From positions 1-64,000 of the forward strand of contig BDIU01000245.1 in the NCBI GenBank assembly GCA_002118135.1: a stretch of DNA of 64,000 nt, in the 5' to 3' direction. The notes under the pieces are model-generated. The model did not search any database, was not told the DNA's origin, and was given only the letters and a program-made list of their open reading frames with translations. A program made the translations under genes and the position numbers. Below, piece by piece: positions 10,401-23,107 of this stretch (its first letter is position 1; each line of letters opens with the position of its first letter). Source of the DNA: Trebouxia sp. TZW2008. Its lineage: Eukaryota; Chlorophyta; Trebouxiophyceae; Trebouxiales; Trebouxiaceae.

Positions 10401-13058
10401 GCCAAACATGTAATTTATAAGTCGCATGCCCATTGCAGCCGTAGAACATGTATGCAAAGCTGTCTAACTGGTGCGTTTGGCTACAATCCAAAACGCTGTG
10501 AAGAAGCAGCTGTACAAGCGCGACGTTTTGGCAAGCAGACAATTAGTGCAGACTCACCTGCTGTGTTGTGCGGGAACAGCATGATGTTAGGGCTGCATGT
10601 CAACGCTGTGTTGACAGTTGCAGGTACAACATGCAGGCAGCAATTGCAGACACACCTGCTGTGTTGGGGACAGCATGAGGGGGCCAGGATGATTTTGATG
10701 CAGATATCAGCGTTGTGTGGATGTGATCGTCAGGAGCCTCGAATGTGATAGGCAAGGAGTGACTGCAGACACACCGGCTGTGTTGTATGGGGACAGTGTG
10801 ATGTTGGTGCTGAAGGTCAGCGCTGTGTTGATATCACTGTCGTTGAAGACCAGCACTCTGGCAATGATCCAGTTAAGGTCTGTGGGTGAGCGGAAGATAC
10901 GGTCACTGGTGAAGTTACCGTACGTGGCATTGGCTGGAGCATCTGCAGCACAACAGACAGCTTGGAGAGCCACAGGCAACATTTGGGGATGGCAAATCTG
11001 TGACAGACTCAGGGACTCTGGAACCTGGCTATACACCATGGGGGGGTGGGGGGGGGGTAATGAACATCATTCACCTACAATGCAGAACTGCTGACAGGCT
11101 TTCAGTTGCATGCTGAACATGATACGCCTAATTAGTCTGTGGGTGCAATTGCCTGCTGAATTCATGCGACAAATATGGCGTTCATATAATGCTCACAAGC
11201 AATGGAACAGCCCAAACAACCTTGCAATGTGGTGAAGGCTGAAACTCTCACAGAATCTACTTCACCATTCTACTTCTCATGAGCGCTGCAACAATTTGGT
11301 GGTTCGTGGCAATGTTTTGCATTTCAGGGACAGCACACTCACTTCTACGTACTATAGCTGGGCTTGCTGAGCCTGTCTAACACGCGTGTTGAATGAACGA
11401 CTGAGCAAATGAGTGACCAAATGAAAGGGCAGGCAAATAAATGACTGCACGCATGACTGCATGACTGCATGAGCGAGCGAGCGAGTGAGTGAGTGAGTGG
11501 GTGAGTGAGTGAGTGTGTGGATGGATGCTCACTTCTGCCAACAACCAGGTATGATCCAGCGGTGCTGTTGAAGTCAGAACCAATGGCACCATAGTAGTTC
11601 AGGTATGCGTCAATGAATGGCACAATCCAGTAGCGTCTGGGGGTGTCAAAGGCTGGTACTGTCACAATTTGAGGCCCCTGCAACAAACATGTACAAGACT
11701 TTGGATAAACTGTGCAGTTCATGACAGTAGTAGATCAGATAGCCATCATTGCATGGCACCATACATTAGCGTCTGGGGGTTCCAAAGCTAGTACTGCGGA
11801 CACGATTCCACAGTCGTCCTGGTAGTGCAGCTGAGTGTTGAAATCAATACCAACAAGCATTGTGGCTGGGACAAGAAAGCATCTGAGAGGGTAGTCTGTG
11901 CAGTATTGCCTTGATGTGTGCAGGCGCAAACAATTTCCTGGCATGGAGTCAGCGTTGAGCAAACAAGCACCAGATGAGATGAACTCCCTGCTTTGACCAA
12001 AAAAGCATGGCGCTTGCAGAGACTCCTCGTCGGCGAAGGGCAGTCAGTGCAGACATTGACTTGACATGTGAAACTGCACGCACTCTTCACAGACGGACAT
12101 CGACATCGACAAAACAAGGACATGCTCACTGCAAAAAAGTACAATGGCCACCACAAAACATCATCTGCAAACAATAACGTCACTTCAACCATATGCAACA
12201 TATCCCATACACACATCTGTGACAAAAGTGTCGCCTGAGACAGGTCCAGCCAGGCTTGGGAGTAGATGGTGTCATGATTGGGTGTCAGGGAGTTGTCACT
12301 TGGCACAGCCAGATGGTTGCTTTTGCCGTAGAAGGTGTTGATGGCAGTGCCATTGGCGCTCACGCTTGCCAGCGTCTTGGACAGCACTGGCAATGGGTAG
12401 GAATAGATGTACTCCCAAGCAATCTGCAGTGCACACAAGCCTCTAGAAACGGCCAAATAGACCTCCCAGCACGCTCCCATTTCAAAATAACACCTGAGTT
12501 CAGTGCCCACTGACAAGCACAGAGCTAACCAAGTCAAGCAATTCATGTGACAGTGGCCTTGAAATGTGCAAACGCGTCAATGTAGTGTGCAGGAGAAAGA
12601 TAGGCATGTGCTGCTTGTGCAAGTCAGCCACATAAACTGCCGCCATATGCATCTGCAGATCTGGCCAACCAAATATACACGCCCTGGAGGAGGGCTAGTC
12701 GCGAGTCGACTTGCAACTGCGCGTACAGGGAAAGCAGAAATTCTTGAGGGATTAGATCATCGCCGTTGACCTGAGCTATCTGCTGCACGGCAGCCGAGTT
12801 GGTCAAGTTGGCCGGGATCGTAATGTTTAAAGCGGATAAGCTGCTCGTGCTCGAATTTGCGGTCGCCCCGTTCAGCAAGCTCAAGATGCCAGCTTGACTC
12901 GAGCACAGGTTGCCCAAGCTGCCAGTCACGTTTGCAGATCTGACCAGCGGCACGGACGACGCCGGCGCCGGTGCCGACTGGGCAGAAAGCTCTGCAGGGA
13001 CGGTCAACAGTGCAGCGACTACAAATAGGAATCCTGCGTTGCGCAACATCGTATGCAT
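7490..13058 (-). CDS. Secreted DUF1254/DUF1214 domain protein
   Basis: Minus-strand gene of about eight exons. ATG at 13058 (or 13049) starts a clear signal peptide (LRNAGFLFVVAALLTVPAEL) followed by Ala/Pro/Ser residues. Then come the DUF1254 blocks: NTFYGKSNHLAVPSDNSLTP with NHDTIYSQAWLDLSQ (about 12240-12425), PAFDTPRRYWIVPFIDAY (about 11545-11680) and RIFRSPTDLNWIIARV (about 10770-10950). A Gly/Tyr-rich exon (10070-10260) and an Asn-rich exon (9315-9555) follow. The DUF1214 blocks are FPLPVPANAFWSLTLYN (8240-8475) and ANWLPAPSNAPIFFLLRTY near the C-terminus. Stop TGA is at 7490-7492. The order of the two domains is that of the family. Its biochemical role is unknown; many members are secreted and carry several N-glycosylation sites, as here. 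Exon borders are approximate. Confidence 0.85.
8097..8815 (-). repeat. Exon copies around the DUF1214 exon
   Basis: The functional exon is about 8240-8475. A decayed copy of its 3' end lies at 8097-8145. Two copies of its 5' half, with the acceptor, lie upstream at 8515-8640 and 8725-8815. All share 'tttgccagt(a/c)gatgacct'. The copy at 8515-8640 is the better preserved. Confidence 0.8.
9640..9755 (-). repeat. Decayed copy of DUF1254 gene exon
   Basis: Copy of the 5' half of the exon at 9315-9555. It reads GSEGPHLATANASAVNVSGS against GSEGPNLATLSASAANASGS in the functional exon. Confidence 0.8.
10550..10740 (-). repeat. Decayed copies of DUF1254 exon end
   Basis: Two partial copies of the 3' end and donor region of the exon at about 10770-10950 (INTALTFSTNI). 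They sit at about 10550-10615 and 10655-10735 in the following intron and share 'cacctgctgtgttg(t)g'. Confidence 0.65.
11345..11400 (+). repeat. Dispersed repeat copy (partial)
   Basis: Contains 'agctgggcttgctgagcct' followed by gtcta, the core of a family also seen at 18826-18883 (reverse), 19267-19361 and 25845-25936. Confidence 0.6.
11470..11520. repeat. (GAGT)n microsatellite
   Basis: Imperfect GAGC/GAGT/GTGA tetranucleotide run in an intron, directly 3' (minus strand) of the exon that starts near 11680. Confidence 0.85.
11757..11805 (-). repeat. Decayed copy of DUF1254 exon start
   Basis: Copy of the 5' part of the exon at about 11545-11680. Both contain 'tagcgtctgggggt' followed by a related stretch. 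Confidence 0.6.
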
Positions 13059-13340
13059 GACGATGTTTGCCGCACGAATGGATGCGATACTTCTTAGTTG
13101 CGCCGCAGTTGTTTTACAAACCGTCTGTCGAAGCGAGATCAGGCCTGGAAGAGGTCATCTGCGCACGTGCCACGTGCAGGCTCGTGCAAGACGTGCCAAA
13201 TTAGTACAGCTAGAGCTCCTTTTAACGGACTCAAGAAGAAGGGGCGACAAGCAGCCGCTTCAGCTCCCTAGCGTGCCACCTTACTTCTGGCTTCTTCACT
13301 TATCTTAGCTAATGTTGCGTTGGCGCATGTGCACCCAATC
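13059..13340 (-). promoter_or_regulatory. Upstream region of the DUF1254 gene
   Basis: CpG-rich 280 bp directly upstream of the ATG at 13058, with CACGTG-like sites near 13163-13172. It probably holds the promoter and 5' UTR. No TATA box was assigned. Confidence 0.35.
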
Positions 13341-13350
13341 AACCCAAGCC

Positions 13351-14830
13351 TCAAAACTGGTTATACTTGCACCTTAGCAACCCAATCAAGCACTTCAAGG
13401 CTAAGTCCAGCTGAACAGTCAACGCGTTTAATATTGATGTGAAGTCCGTGTCAAAAGCTAGCAAGGCAGCTGACATCGCACCACCTGCTTGCATGAAGAT
13501 GATTACTAGTAGCTGTGTGCCTTTTTGCCTGAGCAAATCACTATAGCTGGACAGCATGCACAGTATGATGCGAGAGTCATCATAACACAACAACCTCGTA
13601 TGCAGAGCGCAAGCAAGGTCTTTAGCAGCTTTCATACGCAGAGCTGCTGAGCCTGCAAGGCCGGCTGCAGTCTCACAACATGGTCCGGCCTTGTACAGAC
13701 TTTGTAGGTACGTAAGCTGACCCCTGCAAGACGTGCTCCCGTACAGGAAGATGCAAGGCCACAAGCCACTCAGCCACAGTCAACACAACAAAAAGAAAAT
13801 GAAGAGAAGCCGCATTCAGCCACCATAACCTCAGCTTCAAAGTAGAGACTCAAAGCAGCGTGAGGAGCAGCTGCAAGGGCAGAAGCAGGACAAATTTTAA
13901 GGGCAGGGGGATGGCCAGGAGCTGGGCAAAGGGCAGGGGAGGAGCTGCTGGCCTAGCCTTAATAGATGAGGACTTGCTCAAATGTTTGTCTGCAAATGAC
14001 TTACCAGGATCCTCTGCAAAGAGTTACAGCACTCAGTGCCCTGGTTGCAGGTGATTTTCAGGCTAATAAACTTGTTATTTTCGGGATAAATGCTTGGCTC
14101 GACATTGCCCTCAGGAACACTCAGTGATGGTCCATCCACAACTGCATCACCGATTCTATCACTCAACTTGATACAGAAGTTGTGTGGCGATTTGGGATCA
14201 GGAGACGTTGAGGCATAGTCATGGGCGGTACAGTCACTGGAAAGCGTAGGCCAGTGATGTCACACGGGATTTGCAAAGGCCGCACAGCCTGCAACATGCC
14301 AGCTCAAATAGCTGGCTGAGGAATGACCTTTGTGGGTTTCATGCCTGATCTTACCAGAGATCTTTTTCAGCTTGTCAAACATATCAAAGTCCGAGCAACC
14401 TGGCCTTTCATGCCAGTGGCCAATCAGAAGGTCGCGGTTCATGAAAACAAATGCCATGACTTCTCTGACATCACTCTCAGATATTTGTCCTGTGTCACCA
14501 ATCACCTCGCACGAGGTGTCTTTGCTGCGTGGGATCGTCACCGAAAATGTGTTGTCGTACGTGAGCGCGTGATTGTAGGTACGGAACACCTCAACTCGAG
14601 GTGTTATCCACCATCTAGATATGCTAGCATGTATGCTCACGGGGAGACCTGTGTCTTGGGGTAAGAGATGTAGTAAACAGCTCGGGAGCTCAGGTCTTGT
14701 CAGCACCCCTCTACGGATGACATAACGCAACATGTTTTCTTTCCGCATGCTGTTTGTGGGAGCGTTGTCGTGCACACGATATCAGTGTCGATTTTGCCGT
14801 TCGTCATGCATCAACACATGGTTACTGATG
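13351..14830 (-). CDS. Unrecognised multi-exon gene
   Basis: Two segments look like real minus-strand exons. One ends at a good donor (CTG|GTAAGAT) at 14355 and reads VEVFRTYNHALTYDNTFSV, then TGQISESDVREVMAFVF and LLIGHWHERPGCSDFDMF. The other, about 14005-14230, reads YASTSPDPKSPHNFCIKL, then SLSVPEGNVEPSIYPENN and ends CCNSLQRIL at donor GTAAGTC. A possible upstream exon reads SSRAVYYISYPKTQ near 14650-14690. An open stretch at 13351-13764 (MKAAKDLACALHTRLLCYDD and onward) may be the last exon. The phases between the two main segments did not fit, so at least one border is wrong. No domain family is recognised and no function is proposed. Confidence 0.4.
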
Positions 14831-15748
14831 ACAGACCAGGGCGTTCAACCGGACATGTTTCCGAGTCAACCTCAAGTGGCCGTAATTTTGTTAAACGCAG
14901 TGCAATTGCTGAGTGCAGCTGCATCGATCGGTGAAGTGACGGTGAGGTCAATGGAAAACATCAAAATAGAATTGACCACGGGAAGACAGCAGGCTCTATT
15001 CAAGGTGAGTGAACTCTTCAAACGTTGATTCAAAGATTATAAGATCAGTCAATTCCTGATGGACAGTGTGCTGAAAAGAGCTCAAAGGTCGCAGCATTGT
15101 AGACAACAAGACAGTCGGTGGATACTTTACGATGCGCTGCCTGCCACGGATCCCGTCACAATGCAATCTGCTGTGCTCTTAAAAACAAGCGATGTCACTG
15201 CGCTCACAACAACTTGCGGCCGAAACAGAGACAGAGAAACTCAAAGTGAAAAAGCCAACAAAAAGCAGCACCTTTTTCTCTTGACATTCAGTCAGATTCT
15301 GACATTATGCAATTTTAGTCAGGTTGCGGACAGCTGTTGATTCAACATCGGTGTGACTGTGTTGTGCTGCTATGTTTGGTAGAGAAGTTGTGTCAGTCCA
15401 AAGTCATCCTCTGCAGCCAACGGTGGGTGTGTGACACTGCCGCGAAGCCGTCAGACCTGTCCTGTTCAAAAGCCTGGCGTGCTTTGACAGAGTGTCAATG
15501 TTACACATGTCGTTGCTTTGCAAGTAGGCCAGTGCTGTTCTGATGTTCTGAGCTTGCTCAGGTGAACAATGGTCATATCAAACCTATCTTTTGTTGACTG
15601 ATTGTTTGACATGCTTTTGCAGTCTTCCCCACCTGTGTAGCCTGAGCATGAAGAGTTGAGCGGAAACGCAACAAGAAAAACTGACATTGATATCAAAGTC
15701 AACTGACAGAGCCTAAGACTGCAACGTCTATACAAACAGATCCTAGGC
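14831..15748. other. Intergenic, nothing recognised
   Basis: Lies between the unrecognised minus-strand gene and the 3' end of RRP5. It probably includes the RRP5 3' UTR. No credible exon was found on either strand. Confidence 0.4.
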
Positions 15749-18700
15749 TTAGGTTGCTACATGTTGCTGTACAAAGTCCAGCGCCTGTCTCTTGACTCGC
15801 GCGACTGCTGCAGCATCGCCCTGTTCCTCTTCATACTGCAGATACCTCTTGAACAAGAACTTCATCTTCTTCGGGGGCAGCTGCATGTGAACAGCCCTCT
15901 CAAAGAGGGCCTCGATGCGTTGCTTGTCACCTAGCTTGACTTCCTGCATGCGACACATCACCTGAGACTGCAATGGTGATCAACATCAGCTCTACGTGGG
16001 AGCAGCTTTGACATGAAGAGTAGCAGGCAGTGAAAAGAAGGAGACATCGAGAACATCAACACAGCCTCTGTGGACAGAACAGCCCAAGAAATTGTGGCAA
16101 TTGAAAATGCAATCAAGAGCCAATCTTTGACATGCTGTGGGGAGATAGCCCTTGCCGAGCTCACAAAGAGAAAGTTGAAACAGCAGGCTTGAAAAAAAAG
16201 GCTGAGCATGTATGCAGCATTTGAGCTTTCTGCATACCTGATCCAAGTACTGGCTCCACACGTCAAACCTACCAGCAAACAGCAGTCTCGATAGAAAAGC
16301 CAACAAGCCTCTGAAAAGCCAATAAACACGCAGGGTGCAGCGCGCAAGCATTGTTTGAGCTATATGCACACCTGATCCAAGTATTGACTCCATACATCGA
16401 GCCTGGCAGGGTAATTACGCAGGCAGCTCTCAAACATGCTGCGGCCCCTTTCAGCACTGCCAATCTTGAACTCCTGGATTGCTGTGTGACTGATGACCTG
16501 CAACACACAACCAGTCAGATTTGCACCTTTTGTGTATTTAATTGAGAGCACCAAGCCTGGCAGAGTATTTGCACATGCAACTGATTGTATGTTGTGAAAT
16601 GAAACGTTTCGTTTGCAAAGGTCAGCAGCTATCAGGCAATATGCTGGGACAAGCTAAACACCCATTAGCGCTGGTGTTACGCTGTCTTGGCACTGATTCC
16701 TGAACAGCAGGAAACAGTGGCAATACCATTCAGCATGCACGTGTGAAGGTGCTTGCGCTGCAATGGAACCACTATGTCACCAGCAAGCAATCATATCCAG
16801 CATTGCCGTACCCCTTCGTCAGCAATGCACAGCAAACAGTCCTGCAATCTTTTAAGAGCTGATGAAAACAAAGTCTGTACCCTTCAGTGCACCATGTGTA
16901 CTCATCTTGATGTGCTTGTGCCAAATCTGATACATGAATGGTCAGCGATCATTGCAAATGCGCCTCAAGCAAGCTTGATTGATCTGCCCATTTTGGCGCA
17001 TCTTGGTTGCCCTTGTATCTCAAAGAACAGAATGTATGCATCCTGTCATGCACACGTAAGTCAATATACATGAATCACCTTGATGTGTTTGCGCTGTGGC
17101 AGGGCAGTGCAGCTGCAGTCCAGGGCCTTTTGGGCTGGTCCAGCTCTGCCTTTGAACAGCAGGCAAAAGCAACAAACATTAATGTCACGCTCCACAGATG
17201 CGCATGGGATGGTGGAACCAATACATTGCTCCTGTTGCTAGCCGGGGCTTGGAGCGTAGCATGCAGTTGGAACGATTGAATGTATGAATGTATGTGATCT
17301 GCAAATGTTTACACACCTTGATGTGTTTGCGCTGGGGCAGGGCACTGAAGCTGCGGTCCAGGGCCTTCCGGGCTGCTTCAGCCCTGTCTTTAGACAGCAG
17401 CCAGCTGATGTTGCGAAGCCAGATCTTGGCACTGCCGCTGAACTTGCGGCACATGGCCTTCAGTGTTTGCTCTGCTAGCTCATCCTGTGAATACACAACC
17501 CGTCTCTTGAGCAACAAAAGAACCAAAACACGGGAAAGGTCAAAGCCTTAGGTGACAGAAGCCTCTGTAAGCCAGCTAATACTATGCAGCCAAATCTTGG
17601 CACTGATGCTGAACTTGCGGCACATGGCCATCAGTGTCTGCTTCGCTAGTTCATCCTGTGAACAGACATCCGACCTCAGATTTTGCTGTGCCAGTTTCGC
17701 TTTTCCTTAGACGCGCTCAGCTTGTTGAGCAATCACGCACTCAGTTTATTGAGCAAGGCTCTCGAGCTTTGCTCTGCCAACTGATCCAGTGGACACATAC
17801 CCAGCATGCTCAGCAAGCAAAGGAACAGGGAAAGACAGACTGAATGCTTTCTGCTTTGCCAGCTTACTCTGGAAGAGACAGCCAGCTCATTGAGCAAGAG
17901 CAGGGTCAAAAGAAAGAGGGCTCTTTTGTGAACACAGATCCAGCCGGACAACAACAGCACCACAAGCATGAGATCATCAGCTGTCAGATGCCATGCTGGT
18001 CTTCAGGGTTGCCACCTTTTTGGTTCTTTCCAAAATGTCCAGCAGCGCCAGATAAAGTTTCTTAGCATTGCAGTAGGGCAGGGCCTTCTGAAACAGCCTT
18101 GTGACTGCCTCTTCAGGCGTTGGACTGCCATACATGTTTTCCAGATTCAGCCATGCCTGCCAGATATTGAACTTCTCTGCTTCTTCCCTGCACAAAATCA
18201 GAAGGAAACCATCACAAGACATACAATCCCCTGAACCAGAAGCCAAAGCATCATGAAAAAAGCACTCTCGGATGTAAAAGCTGTGCAGTCCAGGACAGAG
18301 CTGCCACCCACATGGTTGTGTTGCTAGCTTTTCACGTTGCTATTGTCTGCATGAAAGCCCTACAAACATACCACAAATCACTGAACATGAAACTCGCAGT
18401 CTTGCAACGATCATGAACACGGTGTCATGACACAAAATGAGCTTGGAGATCTGAAATGAACAAGCGCTCATACCTGTAGTTGATTGTGGCAAGACCTCTT
18501 TCAGCAATGCCTCGCGCCTTTTCAACTTCTCCAAGGGAGATAAGGAAAGCCATGTATTGAATCCAAATCAGGCTACTGTGAGGGTTGCCCAAAACTGACT
18601 TTTCAAAATCCTCAGCTGACTCAGGCTGTGAGCCTGACTCGCTGACTCGTGCCAGCTCCCGTTGCCTCACTTGGCGCTCATGCTCCTCTTTTTCCCGCCG

Positions 18701-21700
18701 TTTCTGTGCTTTTGAAGCCTTCTGAGTCACAGCTGGTACTGCTTCTGCAACATGACAGACGCAGCTATTTGGTCCAGTGGTATTGTTATGCATTTTCGAT
18801 TGTTCAATCAAACATCGCCAGACAAGCTCAGCAGGCCCAGCTAGATATGTACTGGAGCAATCAACTGTCTCCAACCAGTTTGCTTATTATGGTCAACTTC
18901 TTGGTGCATGTCTTGATCAGTCTTGCACGTAATTGATCCATCTCTGACTCTCTTGTCATCAGAGAGTCGCAAAGCTCAGACTGATTGGAGTATTGACAGA
19001 TCGCAAAAACAGCGCCTTTGTAAACATAATTGATGTAGGTTCTACAATATAACAGATGCGGCCTTTTGCTGAGCAATCATCAACATCACAGATATGACCC
19101 ACAACAGAACAGACAAAGAAGCAGCTTTTTGATCCATGCAATGTTTGAGCTCATGCCTTAAGCTATACTGGTGCCACTTGCATGCAGGCAGATGCACGAT
19201 GAAAACCCAGGAAGACTTGGCAGTTGACCGTGTAAAGGGACCTTGCCTCCTCTCATGCTCAATGCAAATGGTTCAGGATAGCACAGGACCGAACTGGTTG
19301 GACACAATGGATTGCTCCAGTACGTACCTAGCTGGGCCTGCTGAGCCTGTCTAGTACAAGTTTGGAATGAATGGAAATTAACTGACACAGTTTGAGCTGG
19401 TGATACTTCAGAATACGCAGCATCCTTCACGCTGGGCACTAGAGTGCCAATATGAAAACACAAAAGGATAGCACCTGCAACAGCTGGCCCTGCTTCCTGG
19501 TCTTCTTCTTCATCAGATGCATCCCACCCAACGCTACCAAGGCCTCTTTGCTGCGCCACCTGCCCTGCCCTGTTGGTCTGGCCCTTGCCAGTCTTCTGCT
19601 TCTTTGCCGGCTGAGCCTGCACTGTTTGCTGCTCCCCATCCTCTTCATCTTCAGAGCTCTTGATGCTGCTGTCAGCATCTGAGCCGCTGGTCTGAGGATC
19701 ATTGAGATCATCTATGTCAAGATCTGGATCATCTGCTGAGCTGGCCTGATCTGATGACTCATCGGCTGCGTCTTCATCTTCTGATGATGATTCAATACCG
19801 TCATTGGGGTCAAGCCCTAGCTTCTGCAACAAAGATGATGTAGGTCAGAAATCTCCTCTGTACTCAAAATGACCAAAGGTATGACAACTTTTTTTTGAAG
19901 AGAAGCAAAGGAAGCAGCACAGAAGGGGCTGCACAGAAAGTACTGTTGTTCTGGAAAAGGAGAAAAAGAAAAATGAAACGCCTACGCCGTCAGCTGTCAT
20001 AACAGGATCCCCTGTCCCAAGAGACAGCCCAGAAACTTTCTATATTACGTGCTGTATTTTGGCACTGACTTCATGAACTAGACCTGCTGGTACAGTTGAT
20101 GACTGTGCCATGAAGAACGAGCAAGGCAGCCTTTGTACTTGTAATTGAATACATATTCAAAATCTTGTCATTTATTAGCAAAGCTCAGCTTTACACGATC
20201 AATTTATTTTATGGCGATGGCAAGATAAATGATGCACAGCAGGTTCAGGATTCTGTTGGTGATGCTGAGGTGCTACAGGAGGCTGCACGACTCACCTGAG
20301 CCAAAGGCTGTTCATCTTCTTCACTCCCACTGTGCATCTCAGCCATCTCCTCTTCAATGTCAGACTCAGCCTGCACAATAATCAACCAATCAATCAATCA
20401 ATAGAATTTGAAGTCCAGATTAGAGAGCCAGATATGACTCAGATACTTCCTGGCTTGAAAGCACAGGTGAATGTGTATGGCAAACAAAGGCAGCTGGTCA
20501 GAGTTTGCTTGAATGGCAAATGTCCTGCTGCAATAACAAAAAAAGCCCTGTGTTCTGACTCACTTTACGCAGAGAAACAATTGAAACTTGGTCGCAGCAC
20601 CTTGTTCAAAATGTTGTCAGAAGCGTTGATCGACACCATCTTGGCGTTTGTGTTTGCACTGCTGACAGATGGGAATATACTCCGCACCAGAATTGCGCTT
20701 GTAAGCTGATGGACAACACATGAATTGCTTTGCCAAATTGCTCTTGGGATCAAGATACGATGCTTCTTGAGATTGCCTGACATGACACCTACCTCAGCAT
20801 CTTCCTCTTCATCTTCCTCTTCAGCTCCAGAAAAGAAGGATGCCTTCAGCCCCAAAGATAGGCGCTGCTGTTTAGTATCCACATCAAGCACGATGGCCCT
20901 CACACCTGCGCAGATACATGTACTTGACTCTTAATCCTTATCGAACAGGCACTTTTGCTTCATTTTTTTGGCCTATTTCACCGTCTTCGGAAAGGGCTCT
21001 TACATGAGTGCAATCTTACACGCTGGAATTCGGGAAGGCTTGTTGACAACAGCAACGTTGGTCAAAATTTGCTACTTTTCAGCTCTGCAAATTTTCTCTG
21101 AAAAGGTGTCTTGGGGTTTGACTGACTGCTGAGCAAGCTCAAACAGTTACTTGATCCAGGACAGGTTTTGATTGCTGAGCAAGCTCAACACACGCTCCAT
21201 TCAGGATTGGAACAGCTGGTTTGGGTTCCTAGCGCTAGCACTGTCATGCTGTATGCATAAAGCCATGACCTAACATCTTGAATTTGTGAGGGTGACAAGG
21301 GTAGAGCAGCTCAGCAAGTTAGCACTTGTCTGGGTTCAGCTTTGGAGACTGGTCAGTTTGTTACCTTGTCCAATCTGAAAGACGTCTTGCAGATTCTTGA
21401 CGAAGTCATCGGACACACTGTCAGATGTGTGCGAGGCCTGTGAGGCTACTGTTGAGCAATGGATTTGCCTAGGATCAAATCTGGATTAAGATCATGACGA
21501 GTTCTTACCCTGTCCAATCTGGAAGACATCTTGCAGGTTCTTGACGTAGTCATCAGACACCTGTGAGATGTGTGCGAGGCCAGTGAGGGTGCTGTTGTGC
21601 AGCTCTATGAAAGCTCCAAAAGCCTCAAGGCGTTTGACTCTGCCCTTCACAATGTCACCCTTCTTCAGATTGCCTAGACTGGCCCAGCCCCCCCCCTGGC

Positions 21701-23069
21701 TTTCCTTCAGCGTCATCTCCACCCTGCAGCAAGCTCAGCGTGTAGTGAATGACAAAACAAACAAGAAATTGATGAAAGCTGAGCACTGTCAAAGACATGG
21801 GAAAAGCATGTTGAATTGGAGCATGTTCAAACTGAGCAACTAGGGCACAGACACCAAAAAAATTGATTCAGGTCTACACTGACAAGGTAGATTGAACATG
21901 CACAAACAGTAAGCCTACACTTTTGAGCGCTGTAGAGTGACCTCTCTTGATGACGACTGCATGAACTGCCAAGAAAATCGTCTTTACATTGATTTGTCCT
22001 TTTTCAGAAGTAGCACCATAGTCAGAATGCAGTGCTTGGTTCTCAGCTGCATTGTCCGTATATCAAGAACATCCTCATACCAGGTGTTCTTACAAAGAGT
22101 AGTTACTGTATTGGGAGCCTCTGTGAGGGACAGCAGCCAGGGCAAGCTGAGAATGCCTAGCAGCCTGTGGATGGCATTATCACAAGCTTGCTTTTAGAGT
22201 CACAAACCTGTCGCCTGACACGCTCAAGATCTTGCCCTTCACAAGCTTTCCAGGTGGAAAAGCAGCTGCAGGATTGTCCACAAAGCTAGTGGACAGCTGG
22301 CCTAGCTTCACCCTAGCTTCAACGCCACGCCCTATGGTGACAAACACTCCAGCTTTGGAAGTGCTCTTGACATACCCATTCACCTGGAGGGACACGAAAA
22401 TCATTCTTTTTTTTGGTTTTTTGAATTGACGCAAAATGCTACACGATTTTGTTGCTGCACGGGTGTTGTGCATGTGTCTACCGACCTGCAATGCCAGCAA
22501 GCACTTTGCATTTGCGGAAAACAATGAAAACTCCCTCTACTGTAACCCGTGTCCAAGCTGCTAACATAACTTTGCTCCACTTTAGCATGCTACTTTTGCT
22601 GTGAATTGGCCGTCACGAGCACAACTGTGTATGCTGATTGCTCACATGTCTACAGCAGCTGAGGTTGAAGAGTCTCAATGACAGCAGAAGGACTGCAAAC
22701 AGTAGCTGGCAGAAGGCAGCACATGCAGAAATAACTATCACCTTGCTTGACAAATATTGTAGGAACAAGGGGAGCACAGGATAGACACGTAACCGGCTGC
22801 TTATGTTGAAAAAGGATCCCAGAAATTACTCAAACACACGCCAAGACACACACAGATCAAAGGGGAAACATATAGATAAATGTCAATACATTATCTTCTC
22901 TTTATAAGGACAGTCAATACAAGGACATTCTTGATGTGTTGACAATGCAGTTGGGAACCAATCAATGCACTCTGCAGAGTCACCTCTGAGTAATGGCACC
23001 TCTACGTATGGACATCTCTCTTGGTAAGCAATGCAGTCATTGAAATGACAACTCACTGTAGCAGAGATC

Positions 23070-23107
<38 letters not shown>

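Noticed and set aside
14650..14830. Second selenoprotein suggested by VEGC-TGA-QDLSSRAVYYI
   Set aside because: No known selenoprotein motif surrounds the TGA and the gene model is unresolved; an intron or UTR explains it better.
16232..16262. Additional RRP5 HAT exon (FDVWSQYLDQ)
   Set aside because: The same ten residues already occur in the preceding exon, and the sequence upstream of this copy is not open in that frame. It fits the decayed-copy pattern.
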